Part shown: positions 49,611 through 61,874 of the stretch, piece by piece | Numbering within the stretch: the stretch's first letter is position 1 | Layout of the letters: each line of letters starts with the position of its first letter | From: Lucifuga dentata | Taxonomy: Eukaryota; Chordata; Actinopteri; Ophidiiformes; Bythitidae | Direction: 5' to 3' | Length of the DNA: 64,000 bases | Assembly: GCA_014773175.1 (NCBI GenBank) | Contig: VXCM01000257.1 | Span: 291,358-355,357 of the forward strand | Notes under the pieces: generated by a model | Database searches by the model: none | What the model was told of the DNA's origin: nothing | The model's input: only the letters and a program-made list of their open reading frames with translations | Translations under genes and position numbers: made by a program

Positions 49611-49894
49611 TCTGAATCATCAACTTTGAGTACATGACATAATATGACACTAGCTCTATCTAAACTTAAAAGAGATCATAAACAATAAGTAGGATGCATG
49701 GATGGATGGATGAATGAATGGACACTTTAATATGATGGATGAGAGATTCTGAGTCAGAGCTGCCAGATTCAGCGTTTATCAGTAAAAGAGTCAGAATGGG
49801 ATGGATTCTCACTGTCACAAAGGCAGGAAAATCTTTAATTTGAAGGACATTCTCAGAGGAACTGAATGATAAGAACCTATTTCATAATTCAAAG

Positions 49895-49913
<19 letters not shown>

Positions 49914-49963
<50 letters not shown>

Positions 49964-49980
49964 TGTGTGAGATATGTTCN

Positions 49981-50030
<50 letters not shown>

Positions 50031-50046
50031 TGTGTGAGATATGTTC
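49914..50046. repeat. (TCTG)n(TC)n(TG)n block duplicated across a one-N join
   Basis: About 66 bp ending GAGATATGTTC occurs before and after the N at 49980. The upstream TCTG tetranucleotide run (49893-49921) is unique to the left copy. Confidence 0.85.
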
Positions 50047-50759
50047 ATGGAAACAACAAATATTAGCATTAATATTGAATTTAGGCAAAGCCATGTGTGG
50101 AGATGGGCTAGACTCCAGGCCCATGAATAAAATGAATAGGTAGTAGTAAATCTTTAATGCTATTTAGCCTCAGCATGAGACCCTGGCTGTGACATCATCA
50201 GTTAGCTATTCAAGCATGACTTTGCCAATTTTATTCCAGCTGCAAATATTATGTGGTATTTGTACAATACAAAACACAAACACTCCAATACACACATAAA
50301 GGAGGTAGAGAGTTCTTTAAAAGCACTCTTAATAGCCTTCAGCCCAAAAAACAAAATGTATAATCAGTTTTCATGTGCTTTTACTGACCAAGCATTATTT
50401 TGAACTGAGCCCTCAGTAAATTGGGTGACCTTGGATGTCATTCCAGTGTTGCTGCAGGAGACAGCCGATTACTGGCTGATGGTGCTTTAAGGTCAGTTTC
50501 ACCATCAGACACCATTGCAAAATCAATAGCTGAGACATGAATTTATCTTTAGCTGCTAAAATGTGCAGCATATTATGCCATAGAATTGAAATCATGTTTG
50601 TCCTTGCACAGTTCAAACTAATTAATATCACTGAAATCTGAAGCTAGACTGCAAATTGAGTTAGCTAGCTCTCCGTTGGTTTCCAAATTCATGTGGCTTA
50701 GTGTGGAGTTATTATGAGAACTTTAGATCACTGGGCTTTTACCTCCATTTTCATTTTCA
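50047..50759. other. Intergenic DNA without recognisable gene
   Basis: AT-rich sequence; no repeat family, RNA or coding signal recognised. Confidence 0.5.
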
Positions 50760-50848
50760 TTTTCACCTGTTTGTTTGTTAGCAGGATTACTCAAAGAGTT
50801 ATGAATGGATTTTGATGAAACCCAGTGTATGTTTTTTTTTCTCTTCAT

Positions 50849-50894
<46 letters not shown>

Positions 50895-51335
50895 CCTGTC
50901 TTTCTTTATCTTTTTCTCTTTCCCTGTGTTTCTCTGTTTGTCTCCCCCACGGGTTTGATTGTGATGAAATTAATTGAATTTGCAGAGAACCACAAAATTA
51001 ACTTGAGCAGAAAGGAGAGGCAACTGCATCAGGTAGAGAATCACATCCCGCTTCCAACTGCAGTAGCACACAAACAGCCCATCCTCACTGCATGTTTTTA
51101 AAGAGCAACTTATTTCTTTGTCTTTGGTGCCATATGCTGGCCCTGGTTCTTTCTAGATGGAGTTTTCATGTTACTTCTGGATACTCTGCACCATTAAAAA
51201 AACATATGTATTATGTCAGTACTTCTGCTATTGTCCCCATGGCAGTGTTCAATTAAAATATTTAATATTAGAACAAGGCAAACTTTTTCTTGTTTGGCCT
51301 TGGAGGAGGTATGCAATGAGTACCCTTCTAGTTTC
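50760..51335 (+). repeat. Dispersed repeat family X, copy 3 (interrupted)
   Basis: The start is CACCTGTTTGTTTGTTAGCA, GGATTACTCAAAGAGTTATG and ATGGATTTTGATGAAACCC. The end is CTTGTTTGGCCTTGGAGGAG and GTATGCAATGAGTAC. Between them lie a (GA)n of about 39 bp (50853-50891) and sequence not shared with the other copies, so this may be two fragments. Confidence 0.5.
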
Positions 51336-52601
51336 ATTTCTTATTCATCAGTGTTGCCAATCCCACCAATCTCCGGTATGTTCATGATCATATAAGTTTC
51401 AGGAGAGGTGTGCAGCTTTACAGCTTTTTAAAATAAAACACACAGAACACACACCAGGTGGAGAAGCTCAGAGACCATTAAGTTAAGAAAAAAACAAAAA
51501 AAAAAAACAGGGAAAAAAAATCTCACTACAATACAAAAGACAACACAAAAAAATCAGAGAGTTTGATAGTCAGGTTTTCTCTGGGAAATGCATCCTCAAG
51601 TAATGCATCCTCTTTTCTTAGGCTCTTTACTATTACATTTTAAAAGTGTCCTTCAATTGATGGACCACCATTGTGGCTCTAAGCTAAAGGCTTCCACTTC
51701 TGTCATTTCTGCTGTCATTTCCTTCTCTCTGCTCTTACATCTTCCCTCACTTCTCTCTCTCTCTCTCTCTCTTTCCCTCACTCCTCTCTCAAAGTAATGA
51801 GAGGAAAAACCTTGAGTCAGCTACATACTGAACACTGCCATTCAAAATAGCTCGTCCTTTTCACAGCTGTCAAAATATCACTTCCTTTTTTTCTCCTTTT
51901 ATGTCTTTTCACCTTGTAGCTCCCCTTTCTTTCCCTCTCTTCAGATGTTGCAGCCTATTTCAGAACATGAAGAGACAGATCAGCATCCCTGCCAGTCTTC
52001 CTGAAACAAAAAATGTAAAATGTGTGATGTTTTGACGATGAAGCGGCAAAAACAAGAGACAGAAAATGAGAAAGATGTGGAAATATAATTATTCTGTTGA
52101 GTCAGCGCATGATGTAGCTGGAAACATTTGCAGTTGCCCTAGAAGTTGTAGAGGAGTTGGGCTGGGAGACAATAAGCAGTCTGAATACATAACACTCATC
52201 AAAAAAAAAAAAAAAAAAAAACAGGACATAAAATAAACATAATAATGTTTACACATTAAAAAGAAGAGAAGGTGATGGGTTCTTAGAACAACACTTTCAT
52301 GTATTAGTAATGACCCAGAGTGCTTTGCTTTGCAGAAATAAAAGTCATTGTGAACTCATATCAGAGTATGATTGCATTTAATAATGCTGTTTGGACAGAT
52401 TTCATTTATTATCAAAAGGTCTTTCCATCATAAAATTCCACTCTGGTGCAGGCTGGATGGAAATGTGGTCATGTCATACATTGTGAGTTTATTATGGCTG
52501 ACTGATTCCTTATAATGGACACTTATATTGTTTATTTTTCTTATGCACTAAACGGTGGTATAAGCAATACATGCTCACAATCATACCCCCCCCCCCCCCC
52601 N

Positions 52602-52640
<39 letters not shown>

Positions 52641-55489
52641 ATAGAGCCAGTCCAAACAGGAAATAGATATGACATTTATAGAAGGGCAGCCATCCTCTGG
52701 GGGAATTATTTTGTCAGAAGTAAATCTGTGTTGAAAATTGCAATGAGACAGAAAAGAGCATTTAATGATGTGATATTTCTTTTGGCAGACGAAGCAACAC
52801 AGGGGAGCTGAAATAAGGGATACTAGGCTTAAGAGGGAGAAAGTAAGAGATTGACAGAAACTGTACTCGATGTGAAAGAACTAATGAGAGGAAGCAGACA
52901 GTTGTCATATAAATAAGCGAAGCTGGACCTATTAAAAATTGTTATAAAGGAATAAGACAAGGGAATGAATGAGTAAATCCTTTTGAGTCATTACACAAAA
53001 GGTTTCATCACTTGAAAAGTCAGAAGTCAGTGGCTAGACTAGTGAAGAGACTTGTCAACCAGCCAGTGTAAACAAGGACTGAGGACATTTTTTTTTTTTT
53101 TTTTTTTTTGTTGTTAGGAAAGATGCATTGTAATGACAATAACAATATATTATAAATTGGGTATGCTTTTCAACATACAGGAAGCTCTGATATATAATAA
53201 GTATATAAAATGAAAGAAAGCAATCAAGACTATAAAGTAATGTTTACTTTATAGTAAGCATTACTTTATAAAGTAATGTAATGTAATGTAATCTATAAAG
53301 TAATGTTTGAAAAGTTTCAAAATATTTTTTAAAGATTGGTGCAGTTTAGCCTTACCGCATCAGATGGCTGTGCCAGGCCAACTTGATCCACATGTATGGG
53401 AAATCACAGGCCTGGTGGAGATAGAGCTATGAATAATAGATAGGACATTAAGTCCCTCGATTAGCCAGGCATTACTAAACGCCTGCTGCCACAGAGTGTC
53501 TGTGTCCATGTTTTCTGTTTTAATAATCTGGCTCATCCTAAAAGCAAGAAAGCAAGGTAGAGAGGACAGATGAAGGAAAGGACGTGGCAAAGATTAGAAG
53601 TGAAGGTAGAAAACAGAAAAGGGATAAAGGAGGCAAGAGAAGAAAGAAGAATGGAGTTTAAGCTGCTGAGTGATTTGTGCATCAGCTTGACACATACAGG
53701 TATCCTTAAAAAAAAAAAAGCAAAAGTCTCCTCTTTCACTCTTGTGTAGCTGTGATGTTCTCACAGCCTTTCCTGGGTGAGAAAAACAAAAGCGTTAGTC
53801 TCACTCTCAAGTTTTCTTTCCACTTCCAGTATATCAGTATTTTCTAGCTGACAAACTTTTATTCTTCCATTTCCTCACCGATGAGCAGGATATCGTTCAA
53901 TAGAGCCCACATTATATGCTGTTAATGGTCTGCCTATTTCTTTGCTGCAGTTGTGTGTGTGTGTGTGTGTGTGTGGATATCAATAACTTAAACTGGGAGG
54001 AGTGAAAACCACAAAGAGAGTAATACCACACATCACTTGTCCCAGTGCTGAATCTGCTTTTCACTTAATTCCTCCTCTCCTCTCCTCTCCTCTCCTCTCA
54101 CCACCATCATGATCTAGTGCCAAAATACAATTTCACAATAGTCATTTGTCGGAAACAATATGATTATGTGCAGGTCTCTCCTTTACTGCTGCCTTTAATT
54201 GAATAGTAATTGGTTATTTAATTTGTGATATTGGTAGGGGGATAGGGTTGGCTAGTAACAAACATAATGGTAATTGAATACATACATTTGCATTGATGAT
54301 CTAGTGGAAGCAGAATGAAGCATTAAAAGTATACCATTAGGAAGAGAGAGGGGGAGACGAAAGTAGAGACGATGAGAAAGAGAATGTCTAGACTTTGTTT
54401 TTAGGTCTAGTCCCTTGACCGGGCCATATTCAGTTCACATTCGGGCCACAGTTTGATTGATTTCTGGACTGCAAAAGTGGATGGATGGAGTGCAAACCCA
54501 GTTATTACACCTACATACAGGATTTCAAACTAAAATTTCAGGATGTGCCATTTCTGAGGATTGTGTGTTTAAGATAGAGCGATAAATAGACAGATGGAGA
54601 AAGAGAGATGGATAGACATAGATAAAATGTCTTCTTTCCCCTGACAGTTTGCTCTTTCTCTCTTATCTTACATTGCCCTTTTTACGTGATCTTTCTACAG
54701 CTCTTCTGCCCTATCAGCTCATTAACGCTGCTCTATACTATGCCACTAATGCTTGGCTCTGACTTTTTGGCCACATAGAACAAATATCACAGCGAAGGAA
54801 AACTCAAAGTGAGTCTATGGGAATGTATGTGTTTGTGCTGCTGCATGTCTCTAGTCCTAAACGACTTTGAAATGAGTCAAAAATAAAAATCCCCTGTCCT
54901 ATCACATTTACCGGTAATAAAAAATGAATACTGGCATTGTAGATAAAGAAAAAAAAAAATCCTCTAAACATAATGGAGATAATTCATAAAAAGAATAAAA
55001 TTAAATAGGCACCATGATAATTGAAGCTCATTAATAAAGTTTCCCTTACGTTAATTAGTGCATCACTGTTCTATCACCAGTGTTTTGTTGTAAGGGATGT
55101 AAAATCCTGGCAAAATCCAATGAAAACTGGATTGAGCTGTTTCATATGTAAGAGCCATGCTTTTTACTGCTTCCTCTGCTTACACAGTGAAGTGGACATG
55201 TTAAATAGGCAAAGAAAACCTAAAAATCTCTGCTTTCAAGTTCTGCATTTTTAGTGGTTGATACTATGAAAAGAGACATACAGTATATTTAATCAGCAAT
55301 TTCTGGAAACCTCTGATCAAGTCATTTGTCATGAACATCAGCCAATTCCCATGAGTGCCTGATTAATCAGAGCATCTCAAGAGCAAACTGGAAAATTAAA
55401 GGGAATAAAAGTCTGCAGGCTTTCCATCCTCTTGGTATTTACCTGTTTAATCTAATGCAAAACCCAAACACACACACACGCACACAGAC

Positions 55490-55524
<35 letters not shown>

Positions 55525-56121
55525 ATTGTTGCCCTTGCTGAGGAAGAAAGCATGGCCATTAATAGAGAGAGGGACAGAGAAAGATCAGAATTCTATTCGT
55601 TCTGGAAATTGCACAACAGAAAATCAATCCAAGCCCAAACACAAGCTAATGTACATTTCCCCATGAAACACAGTCTGTTTGTGTGTCTGTGTACGTGCAT
55701 GTGTGTAGGTCACTGCAGGTTAATACAAAGATAATAACATAAAGAAAATGAGGGCAAAGCTGTAAGCAGTAGAGGAAAGTCAGAGAGGAGCAAACACACT
55801 GCAGACCAACCTCCCCCACTCACACTTATCCACCCACCCACCACAGAGATCTATAGAGTGATCAATTAATTAATCTGTAGTGACTGACAGTCTTGATTGG
55901 AGTCCTGATGTAATCAATAAGAGTCTGAGAAGGCAGGATGAGACATACATACTAATGTGCATATGCACACACACTGAAGGACAAATACAGGTGACCAAGC
56001 CCTGTGACCTCTGCACGTTTGAGTTAATCTAAAATTTAGTGCCACATTCCTGTAAAACACAAAAGTCAAGATATTATTAAATGGAATTAAAAATATATAT
56101 TCTATCCTATTTAACCTATTG

Positions 56122-56169
<48 letters not shown>

Positions 56170-56834
56170 CTATATATATATATACAAAAGTGAATAATTT
56201 ACAAAATGTCAAGACTCCATCAGATTTGTTGAAGCTTCCCCCCTCTCCCTTTAAGCTTTTGTTTAAAGAAAAAGGATGTCCCTGCACACCTTTCTCATCA
56301 GTTTTTGGAAACTGTGTGGTTTCTATTGCATTGTCGGTCTGATGTTGTGTACAAGTCCTGAGTGGTGTCGTATTCTAGTGAATAATTTCCCCCCTGCCCT
56401 TTATAAAGTTACTCTGTTTTTCAGAGGGCCTCTCCTTACTGAAAGCAACTAAATGTTGACCAGAGATTAAAGAAAGAACTGGAACACTTTTGTTACTGTG
56501 GTCTACACTGTACTAGCACTTGCTTCTTTTACTTATTTATTTATTTATTTTTTGTCCCCCTGTAATTCTGCTCCCCAGCAAAAACCAGGATTGCTAGTAT
56601 TTGTATCAAACCACTTTGTTGTCATCCTCTTGCGGTCTGCAAAACCTCTCTCTCCTCTTCCTCTGCCTGCAGAGAGTCTGATAGATTAGTGATGATTCAG
56701 CTGAAGGCCACAGAGGAGGAAGCAGCTTCGGATAGGCTGCTGCGAAAGAGCTGACTTGCTCACACCAGCATGCTGGAGATAAACCCATAAAACCACAAAC
56801 TGTTTGGTCTCTCGCTTGTGGGAACATTAAATGC

Positions 56835-56873
<39 letters not shown>

Positions 56874-56874
56874 N

Positions 56875-56907
<33 letters not shown>

Positions 56908-57091
56908 CCACACACAGTGCAAAACTACACAATGGTTAATACACAGTATATCGATCTGAGGTCACAGCCATTTACTTGAGGCACCCACATAAAATGTCCT
57001 GGAGGGATGGGCGCTACGATAAAAGGTGAAAAAAGAAGTGTCAGACCTTTGTTTGACTTAATGTACACACTGTGCATATATGCACAATGTA
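51336..57091. other. Intergenic DNA rich in microsatellites
   Basis: Poly(C)-N-(CA)n at 52586-52634, poly(A) at 52201-52220, poly(T) at 53092-53109, (GT)n at 53952-53974, (CTCTC)n at 54077-54099, (CA)n at 55467-55525, (TG)n(TA)n at 56124-56186, (CT)n-N-(CA)n at 56838-56902. A cluster of inverted CTATAAAGTAA motifs is at 53230-53308. No gene recognised. Confidence 0.55.
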
Positions 57092-57905
57092 CAGAAGTGG
57101 CTGAAGGTATTGGTATCCTTTCGCTATTATTCAAAAAAAAGAAAAAAAAAAAAGTTTTCTCTGAACTAAGTTGAACCTGATAAAAATGTATTTTTTAAAA
57201 TTTCACATTGATAGAAGAGAAACTTGATTTGATTTATAACTTGGCATATTTCAAATAACAAAACAAATGAAAATGGCATGGAGTAATATTTCATAGCACA
57301 ACCTTTGCAGTCAAACACTGTAGCTCTGAATGAGATTTGAGATTTCAATATTTAAGTTGGCTCCACTCTTCTTGAGGAAACGGTTTCACTTCTCTCGGTT
57401 TGATGGGTGCATCCTCTTAGCTGCCAGTTTCAGTTTTACCACAGATGGTTCAGTGGGATTCAGATCAGGATTCTTAACAGGCCACTTCATCCATTCTTGG
57501 TGCTTTTTGAGGTAAGTTTGGGTCACTCTCCTGCTGGAGGATCCATGACAAGAGCAAAGCAACTCCAAAACATCACTGAGCCACGTTTCACAGTCGGGAT
57601 GGTGTTCTCTGAAAGCTTTGTTTTATTTTCTCTGAACATAGGATAGGCATGATTTAACAAAAAGCTCTACTTCTGTTTCATCTGTCTGAGGACTGCCACT
57701 TATAAACTCATATTTTGGCAAACTCCAGTCATGCTTCTTTGGGTTTCTCTACTACAAATGGGGTCTTCCTAGGTCTTCCACCATGGAGTCAATTTTCATT
57801 CAGACAGTGAGTGATGGAGCAACCTGGAACTGGTCTATCTTGAGGCTGAAGGTCATCTTGGAAAAGGGGCCTCATGGGAATAAGCCTAGCCAAGTGGTTA
57901 CCTTT
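57092..57905 (-). mobile_element. Tc1-like transposon, 3' part only
   Basis: The left end CAGAAGTGGCTGAAGGTATT follows a TA at 57090-57091 and resembles the 'CAGTGGTGGCCAAAAGTATTGG' ends of a common fish Tc1 family. No matching inverted end was found to the right, so the 5' end is lost. This family differs from the 3.4-kb element, whose ends start CACTACAGGCC. Confidence 0.7.
57200..57870 (-). pseudogene. Tc1-like transposase pseudogene
   Basis: Read on the minus strand in shifting frames: QDDLQPQDRPVPG, GGRPRKTPFVVEKPKEA, KHDWSLPKYEFISGSPQTDE (the TDE block that holds the first catalytic aspartate), ENTIPTVKRGSVMFWSCFAL, WMKWPVKNPDLNPTE with the third catalytic glutamate at 57451-57449, LKLAAKRMHPSNREK, then EEWSQLKY and GCAMKYY near the C-terminus. 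The second catalytic block (DNDPKHTSK) is missing: CFAL passes almost directly to PKLTSKSTKN, so about 50 codons are deleted. Frameshifts and stops make it dead. Confidence 0.85.
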
Positions 57906-57996
57906 GCTGTGATTGGCTGAGGAAGGCCTTTCAGCTTTTAATGGCCGCTTGCACCACAAATTGGCTCAGTAAATGTAATCTGCTCAATCACTGCAA

Positions 57997-58044
57997 TTTT
58001 TATTTTATTAAAAAAAAAAAAAAAAAANAAAAAAAAAAAAAAAA
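57997..58044. repeat. Poly(A) tract with one N
   Basis: A run of As with an assembly N at 58028; true length unknown. Confidence 0.9.
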
Positions 58045-60004
58045 TGGTGTATGAAATTATATTAGTTTTCTCCAGTTTGGACTCCCACTGATCCAGAGGT
58101 CAGCTCTCTTTACTATTGATCATCCACACAAAATCATATGTCAAATTCAAAAACATCGAACTCCATTTCCAAGTTTTACACAGATTTATTTTGCATTCAA
58201 GAGTGAATCCTCTGATCCTGGCAATTTCAATGAAATGAATTTGCCTTGAAATTTTGACATCATAAATAGATGTTAGAGGTGAAATGAGGATCAGCTTTGC
58301 TGTTACTATGTTTTGCCTCCATTCCATCAAAGGCCACAGAGGTCATTCTGATTTATTGCCTTACAGGTGAGATAACATAACCTCAGCAATGCTGGAGTCA
58401 AACAAAAGGCCTCCTTTCCTTTTTTCACATCACAGACTTTTAGCTATGTTGTATTTTTGAAAATTGTAAAGAGATACACAGAGTGACAGAAGTCAATTGA
58501 GAAAACCCTACATCTGTTTTCTAAATCCAACTTTCTAAATGTTAACTCAAAAAGCTCATTTAGCATTGTTTCTTCCATTTAAATTCTCCTCTCATTACAT
58601 TTTATTTACTTGTTTATTGCAGGCACTGTGAATATGCAATATGCACTTTTTGATGCTGAATCTTGAAGTCATCCACTCTTACAACTGTACTGATTTTTCA
58701 GTAGATCTTTATAGTCATCGCAAATCAGTGCATGAAGCTTTTCACAGAATTTCTCCAGATTCCGATGTTGAACAACATGAGAAAGAATCCCATACATTTA
58801 TATCAGTCAGAGTGAGCTTGATAAACTTGCTTTAAATGCAGATTTATTTTTGAAGTGCTTTAAGTAACAAGTCACTGTGAATTTTGGGAGGTTTAGAGAA
58901 CTGTTTTAAATAATGAGTCACATTAACAGTATCTATTTAGACAGTCACCTAAAAAACAGAAACTTCCTGAATTATTTGATTATTCATCAACTCCTTTAAC
59001 ATCAATACATCAGTACAAGTGCACACAATTATGCTGCATAGAATTTTAGGACAGAGATATGTCAAGAAACATGACAAAATGTACATGAAATCATGAATAA
59101 AATGGACAAGGACCAAAGTGAAGTTGGAACAGCAGCAGATCGGTTTGTTCTTTTTCCTGCTTCAGGTAAATGACTTTTTCTCGTCCCTCTGGAATACTTC
59201 AGGAGAGCTTTTTTTTTTTTTTTTTNTTTTTTTTTTTTTTTTGCTGTCATAACAGCAGCCACTGCATCTGGATGACAGCCATTCTGTCACTGTGACAACC
59301 GTCACAGGCAACAATGTAATGAGACGTGAAAGGAGAACGACAGTCTGTGGCAAAAGTGTTTTTAACACAAACAATATCAATCACAGTCAGCTTCTCACTT
59401 CTTTCTCTCCTTTGTGTGGGACTTTGTGTGTCTGTTACAGAGATGATGTGCAGGAGCTTTTCTCCAGGGATGAATCCCATTCTGACTCTTCAGTAGCACA
59501 ACTGAAGAGAGGAGGGAAGTTCCCAGTAGAACAGATCAGAGTGTGACAGAGTTAACTATGCTTCACTAGTCTGGTGAAGTGTGTGTCAGTCTGTGATGCT
59601 TTGAAATAATTAGCTTTGCTGTAGTGGCAAGACTGCTGGAATTTGTAAGTTGAAACCATCGTAAGGCCATGCAGAGAATTCAAAATATAAGGCCTTGGAG
59701 TAACAATCAAAAATGTTATTTCAGAGGGATTATGGTGCCTTTTCATCCCCACAGTAGTTTAAGAAGGTTAATTCATGGTTCCTTGTTAACTGTCCATATA
59801 AATATAAAACAGTGATGAAATAAAGCTTGAGACTGAGGCTTGGAGAAAATAAAACTAGTGCAGTTACAAATCTCAGCCACCACATTCCAAGCTAGAGAAT
59901 AATACTGGCAAATATACTCCTAGCAAGGCAACACACACTCACACACACACTGTGAAATGTTCTCTTTTTCACAGTTAAAGCATCAGTTTAACTAAATCAC
60001 AAAA

Positions 60005-60005
<1 letters not shown>
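58045..60005. other. Intergenic DNA without recognisable gene
   Basis: Poly(T) with N at 59209-59242. An 84-codon plus frame (59292-59546) shows no domain. Confidence 0.55.
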
Positions 60006-60051
<46 letters not shown>

Positions 60052-60076
60052 AATAATCCCATAATAATATCANAAA

Positions 60077-60119
<43 letters not shown>

Positions 60120-60140
60120 AATAATCCCATAATAATATCA
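60006..60140. repeat. (AAAT)n array duplicated across a one-N join
   Basis: About 67 bp, (AAAT)n followed by AATCCCATAATAATATCA, occurs before and after the N at 60073. One locus is likely represented twice. Confidence 0.85.
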
Positions 60141-60189
60141 AACCATACAGTGAGTTTTGGTTTTATTTGCTCAGGGATATTCACTTCTG

Positions 60190-60500
60190 TGTATTCTGTG
60201 TATCAGTGGTTTGCACCTCACAGCACAAAAGGTCCTGGGTTTCAATTCTGTGTGGAGTTTGCATGTTGTGCTCAAATGGGTTGCTTCTGCATTCCCTAGT
60301 TTTCTTCTACTGTCTGAAGACATGCAGGTTAGGAGACTTAGAGATTCTGTATTGCCTGCAGATGTGAATATGGTTTCTGTCTATTTAAGTTAGCACTGTG
60401 ATAGACTTGTGACCGGTGCAGCATGTTCCCGGCCCCTCCCTCAGTGAAAAGTGGGATAGACTCCAGTCCCCTGCAACCCTTGTGGAAATGGAGATAGTGG
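60190..60500 (+). mobile_element. Common fish interspersed repeat, plus-strand copy
   Basis: GTGGTTTGCACCTCACAGCA, GGTCCTGGGTTTCAATTCTG, GTGTGGAGTTTGCATGTTGT, AAGACATGCAGGTTAGGAGA and GGGATAGACTCCAGTCCCC follow in family order. GGGTTTCAATTC resembles a tRNA B box, suggesting a tRNA-derived head. Inverted partner of 19855-20300. Confidence 0.72.
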
Positions 60501-61042
60501 CTGTTGTTTTTTGTTGTTATGTTAGATAAAATGGCAGAATGAGAGTTGAATTTATGTACTTACATATTAAATGCTTGATGCTTAGCTGACTGAGCCATTA
60601 CAATGCTTTAAAGGGGTCTTTGTACATCTTTTTTTCCTCCCTGCTCCTTTAAGAATGTTCACACCACTGAAGTCAATAGTGAAAGTGAGTGCTAGCATAG
60701 TGTATGGATTTGTTTACTTAGACTAATCTTTACCCACAGTGGGGAAAAAGACACCCACACACAGACATACCCAATCCAACCAATCAGCACATGATGTAAG
60801 CAGTTCTAGGTTGGCCCGAGCAGTCAATCATTTAAGCTACAGGCTGGTAGTTGAGTGGCAGGCATGGCCCCGGTGACCCTGTGTTTGTCCTGTGGTGATG
60901 GATTTGCTGTGTCAGAGGATCTGAAAATGTAAGAGTGAAGCTTGGCAGCCCTGAATCCTGGGGGACAGAATTATCATTTCTGACGAAATCATACTACAAT
61001 CAGTGCCACACACACACGCGCACGCACAAACACACACACACA

Positions 61043-61086
<44 letters not shown>

Positions 61087-61301
61087 AAACAGCAGCATTA
61101 AAAACAACACCATCATACATGATGGTACTGTAAATGTCATTGTGCCTTGCTATTTGAGCATGTTAACTAGAAAGATGTCTACCACTGTCTTAAGAGAAAA
61201 AGACATGCTGCATCTAATGGGACAAGCACAAGGCCAAGAGTTAAAATACACGTTGTGTAGCTTGAGAAAGATGCCTTATAGATCCTCAGCTGGCTGCTTC
61301 C
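60501..61301. other. Intergenic DNA with a (CA)n array
   Basis: (CA)n with variants at 61009-61082; nothing else recognised. Confidence 0.55.
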
Positions 61302-61874
61302 TGAAAGGACCATACCGGTGATTTTGCATGTTTGAGCCCAAGAAATAGTATCTGCATACACATTACATTACTGCCAACACAACACTGAAGTGGCAAATAT
61401 TAGAATTATTTTGCCTACCATCCAGACTGCCATTGGTTTCAGTTCATTACAGTATACTGTAAAAATCCATTTTTTGAGACTTGAAACATGCTTGAGATAA
61501 GTAATCCATCACTGTGAACATAATGTCAATTACTTTTTTTTTTTTTTTTTTTTGTCAAAGTTAATTAATTTAACTGGTCCACAGAAGAAAATGCATGTCG
61601 CTATCAGGAAATATAGTCCCAGGAGAAAAGACTGATTTCACAAAAAATATTAAGATGAGTGTGGCTTCACAGTCATGCATAAGTGATAGCAGGTGAAACA
61701 TTGAATTTATTTTGGGTATATCACCTGAACATTTGATATTGAAAAATTAGGGGATTTAGCAAAATAACACAGACACTGATATACAGTTTTATATTTTGGA
61801 AAATGGTTAGTAGTAATGTAACATGTAGTATTTAGTGGGCTTACACATGCAAAACTACTGGTATGGTCCTTTAA
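61302..61874 (+). mobile_element. TTAA MITE family, copy E
   Basis: The left terminus AAAGGACCATACCGGTGATT with TTGCATGTTTGAGCCC and right terminus GGGCTTACACATGCAAAAC with CTACTGGTATGGTCCTTTAA form long inverted repeats. TTAA is kept on the right (61871-61874) and mutated on the left. It has the fullest interior: GGTTTCAGTTCATTACAGTA, GAGATAAGTAATCCATCACT, TATCACCTGAACATTTGATA. Poly(T) at 61526-61552. Confidence 0.75.
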
